From the NCBI RefSeq assembly GCF_003611035.1, contig NZ_CP030033.1, positions 3,472,001 to 3,536,000 on the forward strand: a stretch of 64,000 nt of DNA, read 5' to 3'. The DNA is from Cryobacterium soli (lineage in GTDB: Bacteria; Actinomycetota; Actinomycetes; Actinomycetales; Microbacteriaceae). The notes under the pieces were generated by a model. It made no database searches and had not been told where the DNA came from. It saw nothing but the letters and a program-made list of their open reading frames with translations. Shown here one piece after another: positions 8,525 through 18,419 of the stretch. The position numbers were made by a program, and so were the translations under genes. Each line of letters begins with the position of its first letter. The first letter of the stretch is position 1.

Positions 8525-9508
8525 GTGAGTTTTCCCGAGCCCGTAGACGGCCTTCCGCTGCCGGTGCTGACGGACCTCAACCCGGATGGCGCGCTCGCGG
8601 AGCCGTCCGACGCGATGCCCGAACCCGGCTCCACCCGCATCCGCCTGGACGTGGCGTACGACGGCACCGGTTACTTCGGCTGGGCCCGTCAGCCCGGCTA
8701 CAAGACCATCCAGGGCCAGATCGAGGAGGGCCTGGGCGCCATCCTGAAACGGCACCAGCCCACCCCGGATCTCGTGGTCGCCGGCCGCACCGACTCCGGT
8801 GTGCACGCCCTGGGCCAGGTGGCGCACTTCGACCTCAACGCCGACCAGGTCGACAGCCTCGTGCGCGTCAAGAGGGGCCGGGGCGCCCCCAAGTACCCCA
8901 ACGAGCTGGCCTCGATGGTGCAGCGCCGGCTCGGCGGCATCTTGGTCACCCAGCCCGAGATCGTGATCCGCAGCGCCACCGTCGCACCCGCCGGGTTCGA
9001 CGCGCGCTTCTCCGCCCTCTGGCGTCGCTACGAATACCGCATCGCCGACCCCCTGGCGCTGCACGATCCGCTGCAGCGGCTGCGTACCACGTGGCACGGC
9101 TTCGCCCTCGACCTGGAAGCCATGCAAGAGGCCGCGGCCACCCTGATCGGGCTGCACGACTTCGCCACCTACTGCAAGCCGCGGCCAGGGGCCACGACCA
9201 TTCGCACCCTGCAGTCCTTCGACTGGCGGCGGGACCCCGACGGGGTGCTCGTGGCCACCGTGCAGGCCGACGCGTTCTGCCACTCGATGGTGCGCGCGCT
9301 CGTGGGCGCCTGCGTCTCGGTGGGGGAGGGCAAATTGGTGGGCACCCGTCTGGTGGACCTGCGGATCGAGCGCGCCCGCACCAGCGAGTTCAAGGTGATG
9401 CAGGCGCACGGACTCACCCTCATGGAGGTGGGCTACCCCGAGGACGCCGGAATGGCCATCCGTGCCGCTCAGACGCGCGCGCGCCGCGAACTGCCCGAAG
9501 ACGAGTGA
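8525..9508 (+). CDS. truA: tRNA pseudouridine(38-40) synthase TruA
   Basis: Converts uridines 38-40 in the anticodon arm of tRNAs to pseudouridine. The catalytic aspartate is in AGRTDSGVHALGQ, Asp90 (codon 8792-8794). The RLDVAYDGTGYFGWARQPG start of the domain and the DFATYCKPRPG and FCHSMVRALVGA motifs are clear. The protein is 327 residues, longer than the usual 250-280, because of about 37 residues before the domain and an insert near residues 105-130. An internal ATG at 8615 would give a more typical N-terminus, so GTG 8525 is uncertain. It precedes rplM-rpsI, the normal arrangement. Confidence 0.92.
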   Translation: MSFPEPVDGLPLPVLTDLNPDGALAEPSDAMPEPGSTRIRLDVAYDGTGYFGWARQPGYKTIQGQIEEGLGAILKRHQPTPDLVVAGRTDSGVHALGQVAHFDLNADQVDSLVRVKRGRGAPKYPNELASMVQRRLGGILVTQPEIVIRSATVAPAGFDARFSALWRRYEYRIADPLALHDPLQRLRTTWHGFALDLEAMQEAAATLIGLHDFATYCKPRPGATTIRTLQSFDWRRDPDGVLVATVQADAFCHSMVRALVGACVSVGEGKLVGTRLVDLRIERARTSEFKVMQAHGLTLMEVGYPEDAGMAIRAAQTRARRELPEDE

Positions 9509-9693
9509 GTGCGCACGGATCTGCCCTGCGGAGTTGTGCCTTAGCCGTCCCGTGAACTAGTGTTGACCTTTGGTGTCTGAGCGTTGCAGCCAGGCCCGCG
9601 AACGTGAGCCCTCCATCGATCGTGTTCTCCTCGAGAACACACCCGGAGCGGGATTCACGAACACCTCCGTTCGAACAAGAAAGCAGCACAACA

Positions 9694-10140
9694 GTGACGC
9701 GCACTTATACCCCCAAGGCAAGCGAACTCCAGCACGACTGGGTCGTTATCGATGCCACCGACATCATTCTGGGTCGGCTCGCCAGCCACGCCGCGATTCT
9801 CCTTCGCGGCAAGCACAAGGCGACCTTCTCCCCCCACATGGACGGTGGCGACTTCGTCATCATCATCAACGCCGAGAAGATCGCCCTCACGGGCGCCAAG
9901 CTCGAGCAGAAGAAGGCCTACCGCCACTCCGGTTACCCGGGCGGCCTGACGGCTACCACCTACGCGGAGATGCTCGAGAAGCACCCCACCCGTGCGGTTG
10001 AGAAGGCGATTCGCGGCATGCTGCCGAAGAACTCGCTCGGCCGTGCACAGCTGCTGAAGCTCAAGGTCTACGAAGGCCCGACGCACCCGCACGCTGCGCA
10101 GCAGCCCAAGCCGTACACCCTCAGCCAGGTCGCTCAGTAG
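9694..10140 (+). CDS. rplM: 50S ribosomal protein L13
   Basis: Early-assembly large-subunit protein. The 148-residue product begins [23 protein letters not shown] and has [16 protein letters not shown] and [21 protein letters not shown], all typical. I chose GTG 9694 because actinobacterial L13 starts with (M)RTYTP(K)...; the frame extends to 9604 without conservation. The ribosome site is weak (AAGAAAG). A small perfect hairpin, GTGTTCTC-CTC-GAGAACAC (9622-9640), lies in the leader and may be regulatory. rpsI follows after 50 bases, the classic L13-S9 pair. Confidence 0.97.
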   Translation: MTRTYTPKASELQHDWVVIDATDIILGRLASHAAILLRGKHKATFSPHMDGGDFVIIINAEKIALTGAKLEQKKAYRHSGYPGGLTATTYAEMLEKHPTRAVEKAIRGMLPKNSLGRAQLLKLKVYEGPTHPHAAQQPKPYTLSQVAQ

Positions 10141-10190
10141 CGTCGGCCCCCAGACTTCTCGATATCTAAGAAAAAAGGATTCACACCATC

Positions 10191-10676
10191 GTGGCGAAGA
10201 TCGCAGACCAGATTGACGCAGCTCCCGAGAGTTACTCCACCGAGACTCCCGCTGAAGCAGCAACCAAGGCGCCCCGCGCCGTCCTCAACGTTCCCGGCGC
10301 AGCCGTGGGCCGTCGCAAGCAGGCCATCGCCCGCGTGCGCATCGTCCCCGGCGCCGGCAAGATCGTCGTCAACGGGCGCGAGCTCGACGACTACTTCCCG
10401 AACAAGCTCCACCAGCAGCTCATCAACGACCCGTTCAAGGTCCTCGACCTGCTCGGCAGCTACGACGTCATCGCACGCATCACCGGTGGTGGCCCGTCCG
10501 GCCAGGCCGGCGCGCTGCGCCTCGGCATCGCCCGCTCGCTGAACCAGATCGATGAAGAGAACAACCGCGCCATCCTGAAGAAGGCCGGCTTCCTCAACCG
10601 TGACGCTCGCGTCAAGGAGCGCAAGAAGGCCGGACTCAAGAAGGCCCGCAAGGCGCCGCAGTTCTCGAAGCGCTAA
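10191..10676 (+). CDS. rpsI: 30S ribosomal protein S9
   Basis: 30S head protein whose C-terminal tail reaches the P-site tRNA. The protein has 161 residues: a variable 35-residue N-terminus, then [38 protein letters not shown] and the conserved end [15 protein letters not shown] 10191 follows an AAAAAAGGAT site. Length and sequence are normal for actinobacteria, which carry N-terminal extensions. glmM follows after 24 bases and may be co-transcribed. Confidence 0.98.
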   Translation: MAKIADQIDAAPESYSTETPAEAATKAPRAVLNVPGAAVGRRKQAIARVRIVPGAGKIVVNGRELDDYFPNKLHQQLINDPFKVLDLLGSYDVIARITGGGPSGQAGALRLGIARSLNQIDEENNRAILKKAGFLNRDARVKERKKAGLKKARKAPQFSKR

Positions 10677-10700
10677 CCCGTTAGTCGAGTACACACTCAT

Positions 10701-12077
10701 ATGGCTCGACTATTCGGCACGGACGGCGTCCGGGGCCTGGCTAACCGTGATCTCACGGCTGGCCTGGCCCTGGGCCTCGCCCAGGCGAGCGCCGTGGTGC
10801 TCACCTCGGGCCGCCGCGCGGAACTCCGCCGCGCAGAGGGCCGCCGCCCTGTCGCCGTGGTCGCTCGCGACCCCCGCATTTCCGGTGAATTCATCACCTC
10901 CGCCGTTGCAGCAGGCTTGGCCAGCTCCGGCGTGGACGTGTTGGATGCCGGCGTCATCCCGACGCCCGCCGCCGCGTTCCTCATCGCCGACATCGGCGCA
11001 GATTTCGGCGTGATGATCTCCGCCTCGCACAACCCTGCCCCGGACAACGGCATCAAGTTCTTCGCCTTCGGTGGCACCAAGCTTCCCGACGACGTCGAGG
11101 ACCGCATCGAGGCTGTCCTCGCCGCCGGCGACCAGCTCCTCACCCCGATCGCCGGTGATGTGGGCCGCATCCGCCGCTTCGCCGACGCCGAGGACCGCTA
11201 CGTCGTTCACCTGCTCGGAACCCTGCCTCACCGGCTCGACGGCATCCACGTGGTTCTCGACTGTGCCCACGGTGCGGCCGCCGGTGTCTCCCCGCAGGTC
11301 TTCACGGATGCCGGCGCCCGCGTCACCGTGATCGGCGCTGACCCTGACGGCCTCAACATCAATGACGGCGTGGGCTCCACGCACCTCGACAACCTCGCCC
11401 GTGCAGTGCTCGAGCACGGCGCCGACGTGGGAATCGCCCATGACGGCGACGCTGACCGCTGCCTCGCAGTGGACCGCGACGGCAACATCATCGACGGTGA
11501 CCAGATCATGGCGATCCTGGCCGTCTCGATGGCCGAACGCGGCGTGCTGACGGACCGGACGCTGGTGGCGACGGTGATGAGCAACCTGGGCCTGAAGAAG
11601 GCCATGGCGGCCAACGGCATTTCGATGATCGAGTCCAAGGTGGGCGACCGCTACGTGCTCGAGGAACTCGACGCGCACGGTCTGTCGCTCGGCGGCGAAC
11701 AGAGCGGCCACGTCATCATGACGAAGTTCGCCACCACCGGCGACGGCATCCTCACCGGCCTGCACCTCGTGGCCGAGATGGCCCGCACCGGCAAGACCCT
11801 GGCCGAGCTGGCCAGCGTCATGACGGTGTTCCCGCAGATCCTGGTGAACGTGCGCGGCGTGGACCACCACGCTCTCGCCGGCGACGAGGTCATCGCCCAG
11901 GCCGTGCGCGACGCAGAGCTCGAACTCGGCGACACCGGCCGCGTACTGTTGCGCCCCTCCGGCACCGAGCCGATGGTGCGGGTCATGGTGGAAGCCGCCG
12001 ACCAGCCCACCGCCGACCGGCTGGCGCACGCCCTCGCCGACGTCGTGCAGTCCCGTCTGGCCCTGCAGCCCAGCTAA
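10701..12077 (+). CDS. glmM: phosphoglucosamine mutase
   Basis: Interconverts glucosamine-6-phosphate and glucosamine-1-phosphate on the way to UDP-GlcNAc for peptidoglycan. The protein has 458 residues, the usual length. The active-site phosphoserine is in [12 protein letters not shown] (Ser109), the metal loop is DGDADRCL, the sugar-binding loop is GGEQSGHVI and the phosphate-binding loop is [12 protein letters not shown]. Position directly after rplM-rpsI is conserved in actinobacteria. glmS, which supplies the substrate, lies 2.8 kb downstream. Confidence 0.97.
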   Translation: MARLFGTDGVRGLANRDLTAGLALGLAQASAVVLTSGRRAELRRAEGRRPVAVVARDPRISGEFITSAVAAGLASSGVDVLDAGVIPTPAAAFLIADIGADFGVMISASHNPAPDNGIKFFAFGGTKLPDDVEDRIEAVLAAGDQLLTPIAGDVGRIRRFADAEDRYVVHLLGTLPHRLDGIHVVLDCAHGAAAGVSPQVFTDAGARVTVIGADPDGLNINDGVGSTHLDNLARAVLEHGADVGIAHDGDADRCLAVDRDGNIIDGDQIMAILAVSMAERGVLTDRTLVATVMSNLGLKKAMAANGISMIESKVGDRYVLEELDAHGLSLGGEQSGHVIMTKFATTGDGILTGLHLVAEMARTGKTLAELASVMTVFPQILVNVRGVDHHALAGDEVIAQAVRDAELELGDTGRVLLRPSGTEPMVRVMVEAADQPTADRLAHALADVVQSRLALQPS

Positions 12078-12119
12078 CGCGCCCGTCCGGCCGGCGTGCC
12101 CTGCCAACTGTTCCCGGTG

Positions 12120-12157
12120 CGGACGATTGCGCCCGGCGTACCGGGCGCAATCGTCCG
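12120..12157. terminator. perfect 17-bp hairpin between convergent glmM and SDR genes
   Basis: CGGACGATTGCGCCCGG (12120-12136) is followed by CGTA and its exact reverse complement (12141-12157). An outer CAACTGT/ACAGTTG pair brackets it. There is no T-run on either strand, but the place between two convergent genes suggests a shared bidirectional terminator. Confidence 0.6.
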
Positions 12158-12196
12158 CTGTGGCGACAGTTGCTCACTCGCGAGCGCCGTCGTGGG

Positions 12197-13108
12197 TTAC
12201 GGCGTGGGCATGCCGCCGTTCACGTTCAGGGTCTCGCCGATGACGTAGCTGGATTCGCCCGACGCCAGGAAGACGTAGGCCGGAGCCAGTTCGGCCGGCT
12301 GGCCCGGACGACCCAGCGGGGTCTGCTCGCCGAACTCGGGGAGTTCCTCGGTGGGTTGGCCGCCCGCGGTCTGCAGCGGTGTCCAGATCGGTCCGGGCGC
12401 CACGGCGTTGACCCGGATGCCCTTGGGCGCCAGCTGCTGGCCGAGCGCCTTCGTGAACGCGTTGATGGTGGCCTTCGTGGATGCGTAGTCGACAAGGTTC
12501 TCGGAGGGGGAGTAGGCCTGGATCGAGGTGGTATTGATGATGCTCGAGCCCGGCGTGAGGTGGGGAAGAGCCGCTTTGGTGAGCCAGAACATCGCGTACA
12601 CGTTGGTCTTGAAAGTCTCGTCGAACTGTTCGTCGCTGAGTTCGAGGAGGTCCTCCACGTGCTGTTGCTTGCCGGCATTGTTCACCAGGATGTCCAGGCC
12701 GCCGAGTCCGTCGACCGCGCTGCTGACGATCTCGCGACAGAAAGCCGAGTCGGTCAGGTCGCCGGGCAGGGCGACGGCGGTGCGGCCGGCTTCCTCGATG
12801 AGTGTGACGATCTTCTGGGCGTCTTCCTCCTCCTCGGGGAGATAGGAGATGGCCACATCCGCCCCCTCGCGGGCGAACGCGATGGCGACGGCGGCTCCGA
12901 TGCCGGAGTCGCCGCCGGTGACGAGTGCCTTACGTCCGGAGAGGCGTCCGGTGCCGCGGTAGGAGGTCTCTCCGCGGTCGGCAGTCTCGTTCAACGTGGC
13001 ATCCAGCCCTGGCCCCTTCTGCGATTGAGCGGTGGTGTCGATGTCGGCGTACTTCTTGGACGGGTCTTCGAAGGTGTACTGGTCGGAGGACAATGTTGTA
13101 CCTTTCAT
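12197..13108 (-). CDS. SDR family oxidoreductase (YhdF/YghA-like)
   Basis: Short-chain dehydrogenase, probably NADP-dependent. The ~300-residue type begins with a leader (PSKKYADIDTTAQSQKGPGLD) found in the general-stress SDR subgroup. Then come the cofactor motif TGGDSGIGAAVA, NNAG(K), the active-site Ser and Tyr-x-x-x-Lys as YASTKAT, and the C-terminal NGGMPTP. The start is ambiguous: ATG 13108 has no ribosome site, whereas TTG at 13093 (LSSDQYTFEDP) has GAAAGG seven bases upstream, inside the first codons of the longer form. The substrate is unknown. It stands alone between convergent glmM and the GNAT gene. Confidence 0.85.
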   Translation of the reverse strand: MKGTTLSSDQYTFEDPSKKYADIDTTAQSQKGPGLDATLNETADRGETSYRGTGRLSGRKALVTGGDSGIGAAVAIAFAREGADVAISYLPEEEEDAQKIVTLIEEAGRTAVALPGDLTDSAFCREIVSSAVDGLGGLDILVNNAGKQQHVEDLLELSDEQFDETFKTNVYAMFWLTKAALPHLTPGSSIINTTSIQAYSPSENLVDYASTKATINAFTKALGQQLAPKGIRVNAVAPGPIWTPLQTAGGQPTEELPEFGEQTPLGRPGQPAELAPAYVFLASGESSYVIGETLNVNGGMPTP

Positions 13109-13225
13109 CGGTCGTCGGCATGCCGCCGCCGAGAAGAGCGGCGGACACGACAAATAAGCCTAAAACCGTCGGTCTGGGTGCTCCCTGCGCGAATCCTTAC
13201 GGCCCGGTTACGGCGGTCAGTCGGT

Positions 13226-13783
13226 TCAGGGAGCGGCGTTGGGGACCGTGCCCGTTGCGGTGAGGACGTAGCGAACGTGGCGCCGGAGGGGCGAGCCGGG
13301 AGGCAATCGCGGGTGGTCGAATTCGACGGACGGCCGCATGCCAAGCCGTTCCATCACTCGCCGTGAAGGTGAGTTCACCAGCGCTGTGATCGAGTTCACC
13401 TCAGCCAGACCCAGGGCATCGAAGCCGAACCGTAGGGCGGCCGTGGCTGCCTCGGTGGCGAAGCCGTGGCCCCACGCCGACATCGCCAGCCGCCACCCGA
13501 CCTCGACACCACCGGACCCAGGGACGCCCTCCGGCATTGGCGCCAGACCCGTGAAGCCGATGAACGCACCCGTGTCCAACCGTTCCAGCGCCCACAGCCC
13601 GAATCCGTGCTGGTCGAAGAGGGCGTCTGCCCGGGCGGCGAGGGCGTCACTGTCGAACCGGCTCAGAGGAGCGGGGAAGAAGCGCATCACCTCGGCATCC
13701 GCGTTCAGCCGCGCGAACGGCTCACGGTCCGTGTCGAGCCAACGCCGCAGCAGGAGCCGGTCGGTGCGGCGCTGGAAGTCCAT
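13226..13783 (-). CDS. GNAT family N-acetyltransferase (RimJ/RimL type)
   Basis: Acetyl-CoA-dependent N-acetyltransferase of the RimJ/RimL-like subfamily (Acetyltransf_3). The 185-residue protein begins with TDRLLLRRWLDTDREPFARLNAD, has the GWRLAMSAWGHGFATEAATAALRFGFDALGL region that holds the acetyl-CoA loop, and ends near VNSPSRRVMERLGMR, the typical final strand-helix. ATG 13783 follows TGGAGGA on the reverse strand. The substrate is not predictable; members acetylate protein N-termini, small amines or antibiotics. Confidence 0.85.
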   Translation of the reverse strand: MDFQRRTDRLLLRRWLDTDREPFARLNADAEVMRFFPAPLSRFDSDALAARADALFDQHGFGLWALERLDTGAFIGFTGLAPMPEGVPGSGGVEVGWRLAMSAWGHGFATEAATAALRFGFDALGLAEVNSITALVNSPSRRVMERLGMRPSVEFDHPRLPPGSPLRRHVRYVLTATGTVPNAAP

Positions 13784-13900
13784 TCCTCCACCGTAACGGC
13801 CGCCTCCAGGGCCGAGCGTTGCGTGGTGACAATATGTGCAGCACCCCCAATAGGAGGTACGCGGGTACCGGCGGTCTGGCCGGGCCGTCTCGGCCGACGC

Positions 13901-14857
13901 TCAGACTTTGCGGAGCAGCACCTTGTCCACAGTGTGGTCGGAAGCCTTGCGCAGCACGAGGGTCGCGCGGGACCGGGTGGGGCGGATGTTCTGCAGCAGG
14001 TTCGGCTCGTTGATCGTGCCCCAGATAGTGCGTGCCCGCGCCCTGGCCTCGTCTTCGCTGAGAGACGCGAACCGGTGGAAGAACGACTTGGGGTTGGTGA
14101 AAGCCCCGCGCTGCAGCCCCAGGAAACGCTCCTCGTACCAGCGCGAGATGTCCGACGTGCGCGCGTCCACGTAGATGGTGAAGTCGAACAGGTCGCTCAC
14201 CGCGAGCCCGTGGCCCGGCGCTGGCGGCTGCAGCACATTGAGGCCCTCGACGATCAGGATGTCAGGCTGACGCACGACCACCTGAGCGTCCGGGACGATG
14301 TCGTAGTTGAGGTGCGAGTAGAACGGGGCGCGCACTTCCGCGGCGCCGCTCTTGATGGCGCTGACGAAACGCAGCAGCGCCCGCCGGTCGTAGGACTCGG
14401 GGAAGCCTTTGCGCTCCATGAGCCCGCGCCGGGCCAGCTCGGCATTGGGGAAGAGGAACCCGTCGGTGGTGACCAGCTCCACCCGGGGCGTGTCCTCCCA
14501 CCGGGCCAGCAGTTCGCGCAGCAGCCGCGCAATGGTGGATTTGCCCACCGCCACCGACCCGGCCACACCGATCACGAACGGAGTGGCCTGTGCGCGCTCA
14601 CCGAGGAAATCGCTCGTGTCGCGATGCAGTTTGCGGGCCCCGGCGGCGTAGAGGTTGAGCAGTCGGCTGAGCGGTAGGTAGACATCCGACACCTCATTGA
14701 TGTCGAGCGGCTCGCCCAGGCCGCGCAGCTGCACGACCTCTGTCTCGCGCAACGGCAGCGGGGTTGAGGGCGCGAGGGATGCCCACACAGCACGATCGAG
14801 CTCCACAAAGGGGGTGCTGTGACCGGTATTACCTTGGCTCACCAGCGGCTCGGACAT
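13901..14857 (-). CDS. coaA: type I pantothenate kinase
   Basis: First enzyme of coenzyme A synthesis; phosphorylates pantothenate with ATP. The 318-residue protein has the P-loop GSVAVGKST (residues 100-108), the [11 protein letters not shown] segment, [23 protein letters not shown] and [12 protein letters not shown], all of the prokaryotic type I family that is feedback-inhibited by CoA. I chose ATG 14857 (MSEPLVSQ) because the longer frame to 14944 runs over the divergent glmS start. The gene is divergent from glmS with only 34 bases between, so their promoters must overlap. Confidence 0.95.
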   Translation of the reverse strand: MSEPLVSQGNTGHSTPFVELDRAVWASLAPSTPLPLRETEVVQLRGLGEPLDINEVSDVYLPLSRLLNLYAAGARKLHRDTSDFLGERAQATPFVIGVAGSVAVGKSTIARLLRELLARWEDTPRVELVTTDGFLFPNAELARRGLMERKGFPESYDRRALLRFVSAIKSGAAEVRAPFYSHLNYDIVPDAQVVVRQPDILIVEGLNVLQPPAPGHGLAVSDLFDFTIYVDARTSDISRWYEERFLGLQRGAFTNPKSFFHRFASLSEDEARARARTIWGTINEPNLLQNIRPTRSRATLVLRKASDHTVDKVLLRKV

Positions 14858-14891
14858 CGAGACCAAGCATAGTGCGACTAAAATCAGGGCC

Positions 14892-16742
14892 ATGTGCGGA
14901 ATTGTGGGATATGTAGGAGACAACAAGAGCGTCGAAGTCCTCATGGGCGGGTTGCGCCGACTCGAGTACCGGGGCTACGACTCCGCGGGAATCGCGGTGA
15001 TCGACGATGCCGGTCAGCTCAGTACGGCCAAGCGTGCCGGCAAGCTCGCGGTACTCGCGGCGGCGCTGGCCGAGACCCCGATCAACAACGGGCGAACCGG
15101 CATCGGCCACACCCGTTGGGCCACCCACGGCGGACCGACCGATCAGAATGCGCATCCGCACCTGGGAGACAACGGCAAGCTCGCCCTCATCCACAACGGA
15201 ATCATCGAGAACTTCTCTCCCCTCAAGGCTGAGCTTCTGGCCGAGGGCTACACGTTCCTCAGCGAGACAGACACCGAGGTGGCCGCGGTGCTGCTGGGAC
15301 GGGAATACCAGCGCCTGGGCGACCTGGGCGAGGCGTTCCGCACCGTCGTGGCCCGCCTCGACGGCGCCTTCACCCTTCTCGCGGTACACCAGGACCAGCC
15401 CGGCGTCGTCGTCGGCGCCCGTCGCAACTCGCCGCTCGTGATCGGCCTGGGCGACGGGGAGAACTTCCTCGGCTCCGACGTCGCCGCTTTCGTGGAATAC
15501 ACCCGTCGTGCCGTCGCTATCGGCCAGGATCAGATCGTGACCATCACTCCTGACCTCGTCACCGTCACCGACTTCTTCGGCAACCCCGTCGAAGTCGAAG
15601 AATTCGACATCGCCTGGGATGCCTCCGCCAGCGAAAAGGGCGGCTGGTCCAGCTTCATGGCCAAGGAGATCTCCGAGCAGCCGGATGCCGTCACCAACAC
15701 CCTGCGCGGCCGGATCCAGGACGGTCAGGCGGTCGTCCCCGAGCTCGTCGCCTTCGGCGATGACGTGCTCGCGAGCATCCGCCGCATCGTGATCGTGGCC
15801 TGCGGCACGGCCGCCTACGCAGGCCAGACCGCGAAGTACGCCATCGAGAAGTGGGCGAAGGTGCCGGTCGATGTCGAACTCAGCCACGAGTTCCGTTACC
15901 GCGACCCGGTGCTCGACGAGCACACCCTGGTGATCTCGATCAGCCAGTCCGGCGAGACGATGGACACGCTCATGGCCGTCAAGTACGCCCGCGAGTCCGG
16001 CGCCAAGGCGATCTCGATCTGCAACACCCAGGGGGCCACCATCCCCCGCGAGTCCGACGCCGTGATCTACACGCACGCCGGGCCAGAGGTCGCGGTCGCG
16101 TCCACGAAGGGGTTCACCGGCCAGATCGCCGCGCTGTACCTGTTCGCCCTGCACCTGGCCCGGGTGCGCAACACGCTGCCCCTGGCCGAACTGGCCGAGC
16201 AGGTCGTCGAACTGCAGGCCATTCCGGAGAAGATCGCCACCACCCTGCTGCAGGGCGACGCCGTGCGCCAGCTCGCCGTGTGGATGACCGACTCCCGCGC
16301 TGTGCTGTTCCTCGGCCGCCACGTCGGATTCCCGATTGCGCTCGAGGGCGCGCTCAAGCTCAAGGAGCTCGCCTACATCCACGCCGAGGGTTTCGCGGCC
16401 GGCGAGCTCAAGCACGGCCCGATCGCGTTGATCGAACCCGGCCAGCCCGTCTTCGTCGTGGTGCCGAGCCCCCGCGGCTCCGCGCACCTGCACCCCAAGG
16501 TGGTGTCCAACATCCAGGAGATCCGCGCCCGCGGCGCCCGGATCATCGCGATCGCCGAACAGGGCGATGCCGCGGTGCTCCCGTTCGCCGACACCGTGTT
16601 CCACATCCCGCTGGCCGCACCGCTGTTCGAACCGCTGCTCGCTGTCGTGCCGCTGCAGCTGTTCGCCATCGAACTGGCCACCGCCAAGGGCCTCGACGTG
16701 GACCAGCCGCGCAACCTGGCCAAGTCCGTCACGGTCGAATAG
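14892..16742 (+). CDS. glmS: glutamine-fructose-6-phosphate aminotransferase (isomerizing)
   Basis: Makes glucosamine-6-phosphate from fructose-6-phosphate and glutamine, the entry to amino sugars. The 616-residue protein begins [10 protein letters not shown], with Cys2 as the N-terminal glutaminase nucleophile. [17 protein letters not shown] and the glutaminase domain run to about residue 235. Two SIS domains follow ([26 protein letters not shown]), and it ends [13 protein letters not shown]. No glmS ribozyme is present; the divergent spacer is only 34 bases. acpS and alr follow. Confidence 0.97.
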   Translation: MCGIVGYVGDNKSVEVLMGGLRRLEYRGYDSAGIAVIDDAGQLSTAKRAGKLAVLAAALAETPINNGRTGIGHTRWATHGGPTDQNAHPHLGDNGKLALIHNGIIENFSPLKAELLAEGYTFLSETDTEVAAVLLGREYQRLGDLGEAFRTVVARLDGAFTLLAVHQDQPGVVVGARRNSPLVIGLGDGENFLGSDVAAFVEYTRRAVAIGQDQIVTITPDLVTVTDFFGNPVEVEEFDIAWDASASEKGGWSSFMAKEISEQPDAVTNTLRGRIQDGQAVVPELVAFGDDVLASIRRIVIVACGTAAYAGQTAKYAIEKWAKVPVDVELSHEFRYRDPVLDEHTLVISISQSGETMDTLMAVKYARESGAKAISICNTQGATIPRESDAVIYTHAGPEVAVASTKGFTGQIAALYLFALHLARVRNTLPLAELAEQVVELQAIPEKIATTLLQGDAVRQLAVWMTDSRAVLFLGRHVGFPIALEGALKLKELAYIHAEGFAAGELKHGPIALIEPGQPVFVVVPSPRGSAHLHPKVVSNIQEIRARGARIIAIAEQGDAAVLPFADTVFHIPLAAPLFEPLLAVVPLQLFAIELATAKGLDVDQPRNLAKSVTVE

Positions 16743-16845
16743 GCCGGTCGGATAAGACACGGATGCCCAGGGCGTGCCGCCTCATCGCTCAGCGGTGCGG
16801 CGCGCACCCTGGGCATTCCGCCGCCACCCACGGGATGAGGACACG

Positions 16846-17202
16846 TTGATCAAGGGCATCGGGGTCGACATCGTCGACCTGGCACGCTTCGACCGGCAGG
16901 TCGCCCGCACCCCGGGGCTGATCCCCAGGTTGTTCGCACCCGCCGAACGCGCCCTGCCGCCGCACTCGCTGGCGGCCCGGTTCGCGGCCAAGGAAGCGCT
17001 GATCAAGGCGCTCGGCGGTAGCGTGGGCGCAAGCTGGCAGGAGATGGAAGTGGTCTCAGACCCCGACGGCAACCCGTCCTTCGCGCTCACCGGGGTGGCC
17101 GCGGCGGCCCTGGCTGCGCGCCGCATCACCGGCGTACACCTCAGCCTCACTCACGATGCCGGCGTCGCCTGCGCGTTCGTGGTGCTGGAGGGCGACAAAT
17201 GA
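16846..17202 (+). CDS. acpS: holo-[acyl-carrier-protein] synthase
   Basis: Transfers 4'-phosphopantetheine from CoA to acyl carrier protein. The protein has 118 residues, normal for AcpS. The metal-binding Asp is in GVDIVDLARF and the conserved Glu is in LAARFAAKEALIKALGG; HLSLTHDAGVACAFVV closes the fold. I chose TTG 16846 because GATGAGG (16833-16839) precedes it at proper spacing and it gives the family start (L)IKGIGVDIV; the earlier ATG 16774 adds a basic stretch without family support. The stop overlaps alr by 4 bases. Confidence 0.93.
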   Translation: MIKGIGVDIVDLARFDRQVARTPGLIPRLFAPAERALPPHSLAARFAAKEALIKALGGSVGASWQEMEVVSDPDGNPSFALTGVAAAALAARRITGVHLSLTHDAGVACAFVVLEGDK

Positions 17203-18413
17203 GCGCTGCATTCCGCGAGGCGCTCATCGACCTCGCCGCCGTGCAGGCCAACGTGGCGCACCTGCGCAGCCTCATCGGCACGCGGCACACCATGGCCGTG
17301 GTCAAGGCCAACGGCTACGGCCACGGCGCCGTCCCGGTGGCTCGTGCGGCCCTGGCCGGGGGAGCGGACTGGCTCGGTGTCGCCGACCTCGACGAGGCCC
17401 TGGCCCTCCGGGCCGCCGGCATCGATGCACCGCTGCTCGCCTGGTTGCACGGCCCGGACAGCGACTTCACCGCGGGCATCTCCGCGGACATCGACCTCGG
17501 CCTGTCGTCGGCCGTGCAGGTGCGCCAGGCGGCGGATGCGGCGCTGAGCGTGGGCCGCACCGCATCCGTGCAGATCAAGATCGAGACCGGCCTCAACCGC
17601 AACGGGGTGGACGAAGCGGACTGGGCTGAGGTGTTCCGCCTCGCCGCGGCGTTCGAGCGTGTGGGCCGGCTGCGCGTGCGCGGCGTGTTCAGCCACCTCG
17701 CCAACACCTCGCCGGCCGACGATGAGGCAGCGCTGCTGAGCTTCGACCGGGGTCTGGCCGCCGCCGCGGCCGCCGGCCTCACGGTCGACCTGGCGCACCT
17801 GGCCTCCACCGCGGCCGCGTTGCGGTTGCCCGCTGCCCGTCACTCGATGGTGCGTCTGGGCATCGGCATCTACGGGCAGTCCCCGTTCGACGACGCCGAC
17901 TCCGCCGCGCTCGGGTTGATCCCCGCGATGACCCTGCGCGGCCGCGTCGCCGCGGTGCGCCAGGTCGCCGCCGGCGCGGGCGTCTCCTACGACTACCTCT
18001 GGCGGGCCGCCGCCGACACCACGCTGGCTCTCATCCCGCTCGGCTACGCCGACGGGGTACCGCGGCAGGCCATGAACGCCGCCTTCGTGGCGATCGGCGG
18101 GGTACAGCATCCCGTGGTGGGCCGCATCGCCATGGACCAGTTCCTGGTCGACGTGGGCGCTGCGCCGGTCGCCGTCGGCGACGATGTGGTGCTCTTCGGC
18201 GACCCCGCCACCGGAGCCCCCAGCGCCGCAGAGTGGGGCGCGGCGGCCGGCACCATCAACTACGACATCGTCACGCGGGTGGGTGCCCGGGTGCCCCGGC
18301 GCTATGTGGGCGGGGCCGTCGACGGCGCGGCACCGGATGCGGCGGCCTCGTCACCTGCAGCCGGCGCGCCGGGCAGCGCTGAGAGCACCGAGGCCGAGAG
18401 CGTGGGGGAGTAG
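17199..18413 (+). CDS. alr: alanine racemase
   Basis: PLP enzyme that makes D-alanine for peptidoglycan. The protein has 404 residues. The PLP lysine is Lys36 in AVVKANGYGHG; the second catalytic residue is the Tyr in AGVSYDYLWRA; LIPLGYADGVPR and VGRIAMDQFLVDVG are typical. The last 40 residues are an Ala/Ser-rich tail not found in the core family. The ATG overlaps the acpS stop (ATGA) and tsaE starts 6 bases after its stop, so the genes form one operon. Confidence 0.96.
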   Translation: MSAAFREALIDLAAVQANVAHLRSLIGTRHTMAVVKANGYGHGAVPVARAALAGGADWLGVADLDEALALRAAGIDAPLLAWLHGPDSDFTAGISADIDLGLSSAVQVRQAADAALSVGRTASVQIKIETGLNRNGVDEADWAEVFRLAAAFERVGRLRVRGVFSHLANTSPADDEAALLSFDRGLAAAAAAGLTVDLAHLASTAAALRLPAARHSMVRLGIGIYGQSPFDDADSAALGLIPAMTLRGRVAAVRQVAAGAGVSYDYLWRAAADTTLALIPLGYADGVPRQAMNAAFVAIGGVQHPVVGRIAMDQFLVDVGAAPVAVGDDVVLFGDPATGAPSAAEWGAAAGTINYDIVTRVGARVPRRYVGGAVDGAAPDAAASSPAAGAPGSAESTEAESVGE

Positions 18414-18419
18414 CCGCCG

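Noticed and set aside
14858..14891. glmS ribozyme before glmS
   Set aside because: Only 34 bases separate coaA and glmS starts, far too short for the ribozyme.
14829..16760. A 643-residue reverse-strand open frame opposite glmS
   Set aside because: It mirrors glmS codon by codon, has no ribosome site or known domain, and reflects high GC at third positions. The same holds for the 858-residue frame opposite pcrA (47638-50214) and many others.
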